Assembly (NCBI GenBank): GCA_947650365.1
Contig: CANTAL010000002.1
Span: forward strand, 503,501-567,500
From: Chamaelirium japonicum
Taxonomy: Eukaryota > Streptophyta > Magnoliopsida > Liliales > Melanthiaceae
Direction of reading: 5' to 3'
DNA: 64,000 nucleotides
Part shown: in pieces, positions 13,146 to 24,219 of the stretch
Numbering within the stretch: the first letter of the stretch is position 1
Layout: every line of letters begins with the position of its first letter
Translations under genes and position numbers: made by a program
The notes under the pieces: model-generated
What the model saw: the letters and a program-made list of their open reading frames with translations, nothing else
Told to the model about the DNA's origin: nothing
Database searches by the model: none

Positions 13146-14109
13146 CTAATATATTATTGTGAAAAAAACAGAGAGAGAAACGAAGACAGAAGAAAGAGAA
13201 GAAGAAAGAAGATAACGGAGAGATAAACGAAAAGAAAAGAAAGAAGAAGTCCTGTTCCAGTCCATTGGCCACGGGTATAGATGTAAAGTAAGAAGGAATC
13301 TAAATTATAAATCTCTACTTCTCAATATTTATGCAACCTCTGTAGGTTGGGGCATGTTTGACGGCTCTCTTATTCTCCCATCTCATAATATTTATCATAT
13401 AAATAATATACGACACCTTTAGAGTGGGACACGTTAGACGACTCTCTTTTTCTCCCATCTCACAATATGCCATCAGTAGAATATGTCGAGCCCAACCGAC
13501 CAGTCATAAGAAAACGGAGATAGAAACAAAGACAGAAAAGAGAAGAAGAGAGAAGAGAATAGAGAGATAAAGAAAGAGAGAAGAGAGATGAAGTCCTACT
13601 CCAGTCCATTGACCACGAGTATAGGTGTGAAGTAAGAAGAAATCTAAATTCCAAAAATCCACTTCTATCTTCGTTTCTTTTTCTGTTTTCTTGTGACTGG
13701 TCGGTTGGGCTCAACATGTTCGTGCTGATAACGTGTTGTGAGATGGGAGAAAGAGAGAGCCGTCAAACGAGCCCCACCCTAAAGGAGTCGTATAAATATT
13801 GAGAAGTAGAGTTTTGGAATTTAGATTTCTTTTTATTTCACACCTATACCCATGGCCAATGGACTGGAGCAGGACTTCTTCTCTTTTCTCTCTTTATTTA
13901 TCTCTATGTTCTCTTCTATCTTTTTCTGTCTTCTCTCTTCGTTTATCTCTCCATTCTCTTCTCTCTTCTTTTCTCTCTTTTATCTTCGTTTCTCTCTCCG
14001 TTTTCTTATGACTGGTCGGGTGGGCTTGATATGTTCATATTGATAACATATTTTGAGATAGGAGAAAGAAAGAGCCATCAAATATGCCCTACCCTAAAGG
14101 GGTTGTATA
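13146..14109. repeat. TRIM-like array, mixed orientation units
   Basis: Three polypurine or polypyrimidine units with LTR remnants. A short-form LTR piece at about 13330-13390 is followed by a second at about 13400-13470. A unit then reads forward to about 13660, where it flips at CCACTTCTATCTTCG into a reverse unit that ends in the LTR start near 13735. No coding sequence is supported. Confidence 0.65.
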
Positions 14110-15020
14110 TTATTTATAGCGTAAGCAAACTTAGGGCCTAAGCAATCTATGAGAAAGAGAAACGAAGGCAGAAGAGAGAAGAAAACGTAGAGAGAAACAA
14201 AAAGAGAAGAGAAAGAAGAAGAGAGAAGAGAACGAAGAGATAAACGAAGAGAGAAGAGAGAAGAGGTCTTGCTCTAGTCCATTCGCCACGGGTATAGGTG
14301 TGAAGTAAGAAAGAATCTAAATTCTAAAACTCCACTTCTCAATAGTATCATCTCAACGTTATTATGATTATCATAGTAATAATACTATAATTATTTATTT
14401 AATTATTAAATAATTTAATAATTAGATAATTTAATAATTAAGTTTTTAGTAAAATAATTAATTATTTTAATTATTTAATCTAGTTATTTAATTATTTTTT
14501 TAATAATTAAAAATATAAAGTAAACTAATTAAATAAATATTGAGAGAGAAGAAAGAAGAAGTCCTGCTCCAGTCATTCGCCACGGGTATAGGTATGAAGT
14601 AAGTAGGAATCTAAATTCCAAAAGTCTATAGAAAATAAAGAAGAAAAGAGAAGAGAAAATAGGGATAAATAAAGAAAGAAGAAGTCATGTACAAGTCCAT
14701 TGGCCATGGGTATAGGTATGAAGTAAGAAGGAATCTAAATTTCAAAAACTCCACTTCGCAATAGTTTATTTTATTTAGATAATTCAATAACTATTTATAC
14801 TATAATAATTATATTTAATTAATTATTTTACCAAAAACTTAATTATTAAATTATTTAAAATATTTAATAATTAAATAATTAATTAATTTAATTAAAAAAA
14901 TTATTGTAACATTACTATGATAATCATAATAACGTTGAAATGGTACTATTACGAAGTAGAGTTTTGGAATTTAGATTCTTTTTTACTTCACACCTATACC
15001 CGTGGCCAATGGACTGGAGC
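14110..15020. repeat. Second copy of the 2.87-3.83 kb foldback block
   Basis: This aligns with about 2870-3830, including the unusual join in which the LTR phrase CAATCTATGAGAAAGAG runs directly into a polypurine unit. Both AT-rich spacers are present (about 14345-14530 and 14760-14935). Landmark spacing is constant to within about 10 bp: AGTAAACT at 3293 and 14519, CTATGATAATCATAATAACG at about 3698 and 14914 (about 11.22 kb apart). The two copies bracket the three-copy higher-order repeat. Confidence 0.75.
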
Positions 15021-16385
15021 ATGACTTCTTCTTTCTTCTCTCTTTATTTATTTTTCCGTTCTCTTCTATCTTCTTCTATTTTTTCTGTCTGTATTTCTCT
15101 CTTTGTTTCTCTCTCTTCTATGGACTTTTGGAATTTAGATTCCTTCCTACTTCATACCTATACCTGTGGCCAATTGACTAGAGCAGGACTTATTATCTCT
15201 TATCTCTTTATTTATCTCTCTAGTCTCTTCTCACTTCTTCTCTCTCTTCTGTGGAGTTTTGGAATTTAGATTACTTCTTACTTCACGCCTATACCCGTGG
15301 CGAATGGACTGGAGCAGGACTTCTTCTCTCTTCTCTCTCAATATTTATTTAATTACTTTACTTTATATTATTAATACTAAAAAAATAATTAAATAACTAG
15401 TTAATTAATTTTTAAATAAATTCAAATTATTTAAATATTTCTTATATTATTTATTAAATTAAATAATTAATAACGTGTTTGATAAATTTCATTTAATTTA
15501 AGCTTGGCACATTTATGTCTCTGTTCTCTTCTCTTTTTCTTTCATCTCACAACACATTAAAAGCAGGAATATGTCGAGCCCAGCTGACAAGTCGTAAGAA
15601 AACAGAAAGAGAAACGAAGACAGAAGTGGACTTTTGGAATTTAGATTCTTTTTACTTCATACCTATACCCGTGGCCAATGGAATAGAATAGGACTTCTTC
15701 TCTCTTCTCTCTTCGTTTATCTCTCGGTTATCTTTTTTTTTCTTTTTTCTTTTTACTTTTCTATCTTCGTTTCTGTCTCCATTCTCTCTTCTCTCTTCTT
15801 TTGTCTCTTCTGTGGAGTTTTGGAATTTAGATTCCTTTTTACTTCATACCTATATACGTGTGAAGTATAGGTGTGAAGTAAGAAAGAATTTAAATTCCAA
15901 AATTCCGCTTATGTCTTCATTTCTCTCTCTGTTTTCTTGTGACTAGTCGGCTAGGCTTGATATGTTAGTACTGATAACGTGTTGTGAGATGTGAGAAAGA
16001 AAGAGCCGTCAAACATGCGCCACCATCAAGGGTCATATAAATACTGAGGAGTGGAGTTTTGGAATTTAGATTCCTTCTTACTTCTTTCTTCTCTCCTCTT
16101 TTCTCTTCTCATAATACATTATCTGGACGAACATATCGAGCCCAGCCGACCAGTCACAAGAAAATAGAAAGAGAAACAAAAATAGAAAAGAGAGAAGAAG
16201 AGAGAAGAGAACGGAGAGATAATCGAAGATAGAAGAGAGAAGATGTCCTGTTCGAGTCCATTCTCTATGGGTTTAGGTGTGAAGTAAGAAAGAATATAAA
16301 TTCCAAAACTCTACTTCTGTCTTCGTTTCTTTCCCTGTTTTCTTTTAACTGGTCGACTCGGCTCAACATGTTCGTGCTGATAATG
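15021..16385. repeat. TRIM-like array with AT-rich insert
   Basis: Polypyrimidine units run to about 15340, followed by an AT-rich spacer at about 15345-15500 and then a partial LTR and primer-site region near 15530-15600. Further units continue to the reverse primer-site motif TCGTGCTGATAATG at 16372-16385. No gene is seen. Confidence 0.6.
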
Positions 16386-16532
16386 TATTGTGAGATGGGA
16401 AAAAGAGAGAGCTGTCAAACATGCCCCACTCTAAAGGAGTCATATATTATTTATAGGGTAAGATTACTTAGGGCCTAAGCAATCTATAGGAAACCCTAAT
16501 CCATAAGAGAGATCCGACGGTGGACAGCCATC
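16386..16532 (-). repeat. LTR of the TRIM-like family, truncated at its 5' end (U3)
   Basis: On the minus strand this LTR ends at 16386 next to the primer-site complement at 16372-16385. It includes the CCCACTCTAAAGGAG segment, TATTTATAG (inverse TATAAATA) and the inverse telo-box in GGAAACCCTAATCC. It stops at GGACAGCCATC, about 21 bp short of the complete LTR, where it is fused to TTTCTTACTTC. The same fusion occurs in the opposite direction at 18423 and, diverged, at 21766. Confidence 0.75.
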
Positions 16533-17344
16533 TTTCTTACTTCATACCTATACCCGTGGTGAATGAACTGGTGCAAGTCTTCTTCTCTCTTCTATCTTTG
16601 CTTATCTCTCTGTTCTCTTCTGTCTTCTTCTCTCTTTTTTGTCTTCGTTTATCTCTTCATACTCTTCTCTCTTCTTCTCTCTCTTCTGTCTTCGTTTCTC
16701 TCTCTGTTTTCTTATGACTGGTCGGTTGGGCTCGACATATTCGTGCTAATAACGTGTTGTGAGGTGGGAGAAAGCGAGAAGAGAACAGAGATATAAACAT
16801 AAAGAGAATTGTTAAATGTTAAATTATCTTATAATACGTCATCAGCACGAACATATCGAAGAGAGAAGAGAGAAGAAGTCCTGCAATCAATTAATCATAA
16901 TTTAAATCTCTCTTAGAAATAACGTTCATACCTAATCTATATTTAAATCTCTCCTACCTGTAATCAATTAAATATAGGTATTTTTTCTTCCACTTCTGTT
17001 CGTTCACCTCAATGTTATAATTAGTTAAATAATTATATATTATAGTAATACTACTATAATTTTTTTAAATAAATTAATTATTATATTAAAACAAAGAGAG
17101 AAGAGAATTTAATATTATAATCAAAACAATATTGAGATAATACTATTGAGAAGTGGAGTTTTGAAATTTAGATTCCTTCTTACTTTACACCTATACCCGT
17201 GGCCAATGGACTGGAGCAGAACTTCTTCTTTCTTCTTTCTTCGTTTATCTCTCCATTCTATTCTCTCTTCTTATATCTCTTCTGTCTTCGTTTATCTCTC
17301 TGTTTTCTTGTGACTGGTTGGCTGGGCTCCACAAGTTCGTACTG
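16533..17344. repeat. TRIM-like array units and small AT-rich spacers
   Basis: A polypyrimidine unit runs to about 16790. Then comes a scrambled AT-rich stretch (16800-17120) that includes a short primer-site remnant CGTCATCAGCACGA near 16838 and an inverse ATAATACTATTGAGAAGTGG edge near 17135. A further reverse unit ends near 17350. No coding signal. Confidence 0.55.
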
Positions 17345-18240
17345 ATAACGCATTAGGAGATGGGAGATTGCTTATTTATTTTAGTTATTTTATTTATTTT
17401 AAATAATATTTTCTAAATAAAATTATATAATTAATTCTCTCAATTAGTAAGCTTACCCTATAAATAGACTAGAGCATGACTTCTCCTCTCTTCACTTTTC
17501 ATTTATAATTTAATTAAAAAAGTATCATCTCAATGTTATTATGATTATCATAGTAATATTACTATAATTTTTTTAATTAAATTATTTATTTATTTATTTA
17601 TTAAATAATTAAATAATTTAATTATTAAGTTTTTAGTAAAATAAATAATTTATTTAATATTAAATAGATGATTAATTTAAATCATATATGAAGAAATATT
17701 ACAGAAAACCTATTTATTAAATTATCATAGTTTAATTTTTTAAAATTATAGTAACATTACTATGATAATCATTATTTCTTTAATTACTTATTTATTTAAA
17801 TATTTATTCAATTTATTAACAAATTAATTATTCAATAAGTAAATAATCTATTTAATATATTTTATAACTAAATAAATTTTTAAATATTTAAATAATTAAC
17901 TTATTATTTAATTAATTAAAAATAAATAATAATTAATAAAATGAATTAATAAATTAATTATATAATTAAATCATTATTTTTTTATTTAATAATTTAAAAA
18001 AATTAAATAGTTACCAAATTGAATTATTTAATAATATAATTATAATAAATAAATAATATAATAAATTTAATTTAATAACTAGCTAATTCAATAATTCAAT
18101 AAATTAATTATTTTACTAAAAACTTAATTATTTAAATTATTAAATTAATTTAAATATTTAAAAATTAAATAAATAATTAATTTAATTAGAAAAATTATAG
18201 TAACATTACTATGATAATCATAATAACGTAGGGATGACTG
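17345..18240. repeat. AT-rich core block of the family (extended copy)
   Basis: About 0.9 kb of A/T-dominated sequence made of ATTTAATTA- and AATAATTA-like words. It carries the edge motif AGTATCATCTCAATGTTATT near 17520 and the inverse edge TATGATAATCATAATAACG near 18210. The part from about 17880 aligns with 21180-21530 and 47640-47970. The family's non-autonomous unit appears to contain such a block between its polypurine part and its 3' LTR. No open frame of note. Confidence 0.65.
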
Positions 18241-18422
18241 GTCAGCCTTAATTATTTATAGGGTAAGCTTACTTTGGGCCTAAGCAATCTATGGGAGACC
18301 CTAATCAATGGGAGAGATTCGACGATGGATAGCGATCCGATAATTAGAGAGAGAAGAAGAGAGAAGAGAGAAGACGTCCTGCTCTAGTCCATTCCCCACG
18401 GGTATAGGTGTGAAGTAAGAAA
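18241..18422. repeat. Inverted LTR fragment plus a short polypurine unit
   Basis: 18250-18342 is a reverse LTR fragment (TTATTTATAGGG, then CCTAATCAATGGGAGAGATTC, ending GATAGCGATCCGAT). A polypurine unit of about 80 bp separates it from the forward LTR at 18423. The two LTR pieces therefore face each other as an inverted pair. A matching arrangement occurs at about 21610-21765. Confidence 0.65.
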
Positions 18423-18569
18423 GATGGCTGTCCACCGTCGGATCTCTCCCATGGATTAGGGTTTCCCATAGATTATTAAGGCCCTAAGTACGCTTACCCT
18501 ATAAACAATATATTATTGTTTTAGAGTGGGGCACATTTGACGGCTTTCTCTTTCTCCCACATCATAACA
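18423..18569 (+). repeat. LTR of the TRIM-like family, lacking its first ~20 bp
   Basis: It starts GATGGCTGTCCACCG, keeps the inverse telo-box TTAGGGTTT and a degraded TATAAACA, and ends ATCATAACA. The primer site CGTTATCAACATGA follows directly at 18570-18583 and then the usual ACATGTCGAGCC leader. Its truncated start joins AAGTAAGAAA, the mirror image of the join at 16532. Confidence 0.75.
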
Positions 18570-19120
18570 CGTTATCAACATGAACATGTCGAGCCCAACC
18601 GACCAGTCGCAAGAAAACAGAGAGAGAAACGAAGACAGAAGAGCAAGAAGAAGAGATAGGAGAATGGAGAGATAAATAAAGAGAGAAGAGAGAAGAAGTC
18701 CTGCTTCAATTCATTAGCTACGGGTATCGGTGTGAAGTAAGAAGGAATCTAAATTATAAAACTCCTCCGAAGAGAAAGAAGAAGAGAGAAGAGATAAATG
18801 AAGAGAGGAGAAAGAAGAAGTCCTGCTCCAGTCTATTGGCCACAGGTATAGGTGTAAAGTAAGAAAGGAATCTAATTAGGGTAGGGCATATTTGACGGCT
18901 CTCTCTTTCTCCCATCTCACAACACGTTATCAGCACGAATATATCGAGCCTAGCTGACTAGTCACTAGAAAACGGATAAAGAAACAAGGAAAAAAAAGAG
19001 TGAAGTCCTGCTCCAGTCCATTAGCCACGGGTATAGGTATGAAGTAGTGTGAAGTAAGAAGGAGTCTAAATTACAAAACTCAACTTCTCAATAAATAATA
19101 TAGGACCTCCTTAGGGTGGG
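18570..19120. repeat. TRIM-like array units up to the solo LTR insertion
   Basis: Two or three forward polypurine units with short-form LTR pieces. One has a primer site at about 18926-18939. The last unit enters an LTR (GGTGGG then GCACG), which is interrupted at 19125 by the solo LTR and resumes at 21069. Confidence 0.65.
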
Positions 19121-19125
19121 GCACG

Positions 19126-21068
19126 TGTTGTAGCTCGTGTGTCCTTAGCGTGGATTTTCTGTATTAACATTAATAAAGATGACTTTGGTTTTTGCTTTAA
19201 TTAGAATACTACTGTGGTATATGATAATACTCATATAATAAAAGAACCCTAGGGAACACAGTAGGCCACTGAGGTGCATGGAGGATCCATGCTTGGAAGA
19301 CCTAGTGGACCAGTTCTGTATAGACCTAGAACTAGTTCACGGCTTAGGTGATGCCGGTCGCTTCACCGAGAACAAGCTGTTGGCAGGTAGAGGATGTGGT
19401 GAAGTCTCCACCACGGGAACGTGGGATTCCTATTCACCTGACTAAGCATGATGATCGTATTGAACAGGAACCAAAATAGTGCACAGTTCAGTGATTCAGA
19501 CATTGGTACAGAAACCGTCTTACTACTATAGATAATCCGTCCTTAACCCTGAGGGACCATATACACTGGGCCAACCAGTTGTGTGGTGCTTTGATGTGCC
19601 AACGTGTGCGGACCTTCCATAGTCCAATACCACGGTACGTTGGGTTACCCGGCTAGTGCTTGAGTGACATGTAATCCCTACAGGTTATCCGACATCCAGT
19701 GTTGGATGGGTGCATTTTGGTGAGTCAATCTGTCCACACAGTTATCCCAGGCCTGGTGGTTGTCAGTATGACTGATGATGTTCCGAATGCTAGGCATAGC
19801 ACTGGAAGGTGTGTGGTGTTATAGATGACAAGTCATCAAACCCTAGTCAGATGATCGATCGGGATCTGACGGTGCTCCCCACCGCCCGAGTCGTATCATG
19901 GCACCAGTAATAGGAGGGACTGAGGATTATCGGAGTATAGTAGAGAACAGGGTTACGAGGGAGTAACATAAGTTTAGGATTATTAGAGTTCAACTCGCGT
20001 CGCACTCTGGGTGGCTACGTGAGTTAATCGGATTAGGGCGGATTAACGGAACTTTCGGTGTGTCACCGGAACAGTTAATCAGGGATCCGGTTGGAGCTAG
20101 AGATCCCGAACCCTGAAGGTTCCACCCTGTCATTGCGTATAGGAATTATTCCCCGACCTAGTTGGATACGTTGGATGCGAAGTAGCGCAAGCCCAGAGCC
20201 AAAAAACCTAATTCACATGTGTTACAGGCCATAGGGGTATTTTGGTAAATACTAAAATATGGCTCAGAACATATTAAATATGGATCTTAGAATGAGCAGA
20301 ATAATTCCAGGAGCTCATAGGTGCTGACGGAACTCGATTCCGAGTAGCGCACCTCACTCAGTCTCTCTTTCAGTTTTCTACTTTTCGTGAAGGGCGTTTT
20401 CATCTAGGCTTCACAATAGACACTGGAAATCCCTAAAAACCGCCCCCCCTCTATCCTTATCTACCTAGGGCCGGCCCTAGCTTCCTTGAAGCCATGGGAG
20501 ACCGGCCCTATAAGGGAATAGGGAGAGGGAGGGGCTGGCCATATGGTCTCCTCTCCTCTAGAAAATCTGAACCCCCTAGTCCTTCTCCTTGTGGTTTCGG
20601 CCAAGGAAAAGAGAGGAAGAAGAAGGGAGAAGGACAAGGAAGGAAGGAGAAGGAAGAAAAGAGAAGGAGGAGGAGAAAATCTCGTGGCTCGCCATCGTCT
20701 TCGTAACGGATTCCTCCGTCGGCTCGTAATCCCTGCACTCAGAGATAGAATTTTGAGGATTCTTCAATTCGCAAAGGACAAGGTGCTATCCGACAGTTTC
20801 CCTTGTGATTCAAGTGCGGTTCTTCATCGTTCCATCCTCTTTGGATCATTGATCCAAAAGGTATGATGATTCTAAACACCTAACTAGATGCATGCATATC
20901 TTCCGTAGATCGTAGTATGCCTCTAGGGTGTCCGCACATATGCTAAGATCATAGATTTGCATGTAGATTGTTTTGTAGAATTAATTGTAATGAAATATAC
21001 ACCGTATGATCTTTGGATCTTTCTTTTGCTTTCGCTGCGACTCTGATTAGCGGATCCAATTCCAACAG
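19126..21068 (+). mobile_element. Solo LTR, 1,943 bp, of a long-LTR retrotransposon
   Basis: The insert begins TGTTGTAGC and ends TTCCAACA, so it has TG...CA ends with a short inverted repeat (TGTTG/CAACA). It is flanked by the perfect 5-bp direct repeat GCACG at 19121-19125 and 21069-21073. Removing the insert and one GCACG restores the array LTR phrase GGGGCACGTTTGACGGC. It contains no retroviral domain. Base composition is balanced, unlike the array. A TATA-like CCCTATAAGGG sits near 20505, about 560 bp before the right end, which would make the element plus-strand with U3 on the left. I cannot tell Gypsy from Copia without the internal region. Short open frames inside (for example 20494-20706) show no family resemblance and overlap each other on both strands. 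Confidence 0.9.
20505..20516 (+). promoter_or_regulatory. Possible TATA box of the 1.94-kb solo LTR
   Basis: CCCTATAAGGG lies in a GC-rich stretch at a position suitable for the U3/R boundary. Orientation and function are inferred from position only. Confidence 0.4.
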
Positions 21069-21540
21069 CACGTTTGACGGCTTTCTCTTTTTTAAGCATA
21101 AACTTGAAATAAATAATGTTTTTATAAATTTTCTTTAGGGTGGGGCATTATTATTTATCTCTACGTTCTTTCACTCCGTTTAAATAATTAACTAATTATT
21201 TAATTATTTAAAAATAAGATAATAATTAAAGAAATAACTAATAAAATAAATTAATAAATTAATTATATAATTAAATTATTATTATTTTATTTAATAATTT
21301 AAATAATTAAATACTTACCTAATTTAATTATTTAATAATAAAATAATAATAAATAAATAAAATAATAAAATTAATTAAATAATTAGTTAATTAAATAAAT
21401 TAATTATTTTAATAAAAACTAAATTATTAAATTATTTAAATTAATTAATAATTTAAAAATTTTAATTTAATTTAAAATTTTATAGTAACATTAATATGAT
21501 AATCATAATAACGTTGAGATGATACTATTGAGAAGTGGAG
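21069..21540. repeat. Interrupted LTR end plus AT-rich core block
   Basis: It resumes the array LTR after the solo LTR (GCACGTTTGACGGC) but breaks off into AT-rich sequence by about 21100. Bases 21180-21530 align with the AT block at 17880-18240 and 47640-47970. The block ends in the edge motif TATGATAATCATAATAACG and then GATACTATTGAGAAGTGG. Confidence 0.65.
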
Positions 21541-21765
21541 TTTTTGAATTTAGATTACATCTTACTTCATACCTATACCCATGGCCAATTGACTAGATCA
21601 TGACTTCTTCTTACTCAGGGCCTAAGTAATCTATGCGAAACCCTAATCAATGGGAAAAATCCGATGGTAGACAGCTATCCGATAATTAGAAAGAGGAGAA
21701 TAGAGAAGAGATAATAAGTCTAGCTCCAGTCCATTCACCATGGGTATTGGTGTGAAGTAAGAATA
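21541..21765. repeat. TRIM-like units with reverse LTR fragment
   Basis: A reverse unit is followed by a reverse LTR piece at about 21610-21685 and a short purine unit. This repeats the inverted-pair organisation seen at 18241-18422. Confidence 0.6.
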
Positions 21766-21905
21766 ATGGTTGTCCACCGTCAGATCTCTTCTATGGATTT
21801 CCTATAGATTACTTAGGCCTTAAGTAAGCTTACCCTATAAATAATAAATTATCCCTTTAGGGTGGAGCATGTTTGACGGCTCTTTCTTTCTCCCATTTCA
21901 TAACA
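21766..21905 (+). repeat. LTR of the TRIM-like family, 5'-truncated
   Basis: It starts ATGGTTGTCCACCG and has TATAAATA near 21836. It ends TTTCATAACA and is followed by a diverged primer site CCTTATTAGTACGA at 21906-21919. The start shares the recurrent breakpoint seen at 16532 and 18423. Confidence 0.7.
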
Positions 21906-23506
21906 CCTTATTAGTACGAACATATCGAGCCCAACAGACCAGTCGCAAGAAAACAGAGAGAGAAATGAAGATAGAAGAGAGAGAGAGAAGAAGAGAGAGA
22001 GAAGAAGAGAGAAAAGAATAGAGAGATAAATAAAAAGGGAAGAGAAAAGAAGTCCTACTCTAGTTCATTGGCCATGGGTATTGGTGTGAAGTAAGAAGGA
22101 ATCTAAATTCCAAAACTCCACAGAAGAGAGAGAAGAAGAGAGAAGATAACAAAGAGATAAATGAAGAGAGAAAAAGAAGAAGTCCTGCTCCAATCCATTG
22201 GCCACGGGTATAAGTGTGAAGTAAGAAGGAATCTAAATTCCAAATCTTCACAGAAGAGAGAGAAAAAGAGAGATTAAATATAGAGCAGGACTAAAAATAA
22301 TATTAGTTAAATAATCTCTCCTATTCAGCACGAACATGTCGAGCCCAGTTGATCAATCACAAAAAAACAGAAAGAGAAACGAAGACAGAAGAAAGAGAAG
22401 AAGAGAGAAGAGAACAGAGAGACAAATGAAGAAAGAAGAGAGAAGAAGTCCTGCTCAAGTCCATTCACCACGGGTATAGGTATGAAGTAAGAAGGAATCT
22501 AAATTCCAAAACTCCAGTTCTCAATAATACAATTAAATCGTTTTCTTGCGACTGGTCGTCTGGGCTCGATATGTTCGTACTAATAACGTGTTATGAGATG
22601 GGAGAAAGAGAGAAAAGAACAAAGAGATAAACGAGGAGAGAAGTGAGAAGAAGTCCTGCTTAGGCCCTAAGTAATCTCCCATGGATTAGGATTTATTGTA
22701 GATTGCTTAGGCCCTAAGTAATCTTACCCAATAAATAATATACCTGTGGCCTCTCCTGTCCATTGGCCACGGGTATAGGTGTGAAGTAAAAAGGAATGTA
22801 AATTCCAAAACTCCACTTCTTAATATTTATACGACTCCTTTAGGGTGGGCATATTTGATAGCTCTCCCTTTCTCCCATCTCGCAACACGTTATCAGCACG
22901 AACATGTCGAGTCCAGCCGACCAGTCATAAGAAAATGGAGAGAGAAATAAAGACAGAAGTGGTGTTTTGGAATTTATATTCTTTCTTACTTCATATATAT
23001 ACCCGTGGATAATGGACTGGAGCATGACTTCTTCTCTCTTTTCTCTTCGTTTATCTCTCCGTTCTCTTCTCTTCTTTTATTTCTTCTATCTTCATTTCTT
23101 TCTCTGTTTTCTTATGACTGGTTAGCTGGGCTCGATATGTTCGTGCTGATAACGTGTTGAGAGATTAAATAAGTATAATAAAAAAAGAGATGGTAGAGAT
23201 CTGATGGGTCGTATAAATATTAAGAAGTAGAGTTGTGGAATTTAGTTTCCTTCTTACTTCATAACTATACCCATGGCGAATGGACTGGAGTAGGAGTTTT
23301 TCTCTCTTCGTTTATCTCTCCATTCTCTTCTCTCTTCTTTGATGAATATACGACCCCTTTAGGGTAGGGCACGTTTGACGGCTCTTTTCTTCCATCTCAA
23401 AACACGTTATCGGTACGAACATGTCGAAGAGAGAAGAAGTTCTGTAATCAATTAAATATTTATCTAATTAGATTCCATAAGGCTTGATATATTTGTGCTA
23501 ATAATG
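21906..23506. repeat. TRIM-like array units
   Basis: Forward units to about 22540, then alternating reverse and forward pieces joined through LTR fragments (for example 22550-22620 and 22670-22740). Primer-site motifs occur near 22888 (forward, CGTTATCAGCACGA) and near 23140 (reverse). 23493-23506 is the reverse primer-site motif TTGTGCTAATAATG of the next LTR. No genes. Confidence 0.6.
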
Positions 23507-23674
23507 TGTTGTGAGATGGGAGAAAGAGAGAGCCGTCAAATGTGCCCCACCCTTAAAGGGTCGTATATTATTTATAGGGTAAGCTTACTTAGGGCCCAAG
23601 CAATCTATGGGAAACCCTAATCCACGGGAGAGATCCGATGGTGGGCAGCCATCCGATCGAACGATCTCATAACA
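23507..23674 (-). repeat. Complete 168-bp LTR of the TRIM-like family
   Basis: Read on the minus strand it begins TGTTATGAGATCG and ends CATCTCACAACA. On the plus strand it runs from TGTTGTGAGATGGG to TCTCATAACA. It contains the inverse TATAAATA, the telo-box AAACCCTAA, and the U3 segment GATCCGATGGTGGGCAGCC. The primer-site complement abuts it at 23493-23506. An AT-rich block starts immediately on the U3 side, as for the other complete copies at 24220, 32391 and 47024. Confidence 0.85.
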
Positions 23675-24219
23675 GTTGTAATATTTTAATTTTTTTTTTA
23701 AAAATATTAATTATTTTTCAAGCAAAAAATTTATTTATTTAAATTAATTATTTTACTAAAAACTTAATTTATAAATTTTTTAAATTATCAAATAATTTAA
23801 ACGAAGATAAATAAGAGAGAAGAGAGAAGAAGTCTTGCTCCAGTCCATTCACTACGGGTATAGGTGCGAAGTAAAAAGGAATCTAAATTCTAAAACTTCA
23901 CTTCTCAAAAGTATCATCTTAACGTTACTATGATTATCATAGTAAATTCTCTGCTCTCTTCATTTTAATTAAACAATTAATTTAATTAAAAAAATTATAG
24001 TAGCAACACTCCACTTAATTATCATAGTAATAAAATAAAGTGAGAAGGGAGAAGATAATTAAATATTTATTTAATTATTTAATTATTTAAATATTTAATT
24101 TATTAAATAATTAAATTAATTAAATAATAGGAAGTAAAGAAAGAAGATGAAGCACACTCGAATTTTTTGCTTTAAAAATATTTTACATTTTTCTTTAAAA
24201 AAATATAAAACGTTACAAC
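23675..24219. repeat. AT-rich core between two outward-facing LTRs
   Basis: The first 60 bases and the last 60 bases are inverse copies of the same LTR-adjacent segment (GTTGTAATATTTTAA on the left, AAAACGTTACAAC on the right). One unit of polypurine sequence (about 23800-23930) and two AATAGTATCATC-type edges lie between. The last 95 bp carry GGAAGTAAAGAAAGAAGATGA and GAATTTTTTGCTTTAAAAAT, which recur before the LTRs at 32391, 35338 and 61331. Confidence 0.7.

Noticed and set aside
2915-19000. Dozens of open frames of 60-130 codons rich in Ser, Leu and Phe in the array (translations with SRTSSLFSL and TGRLGS words)
   Set aside because: They occur in all frames and on both strands, coincide exactly with the polypyrimidine units, share no start context, and are interrupted at random in sister copies. 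They are translations of the repeat, not a protein family.
20494-20866. Overlapping open frames within the 1.94-kb solo LTR
   Set aside because: Overlap on both strands, low complexity Lys/Arg/Glu composition, no family resemblance, and placement within LTR sequence.
19126-21068. Host gene or promoter island because of balanced base composition
   Set aside because: The perfect TG...CA ends and GCACG duplications define an LTR, and no coding segment is recognisable.
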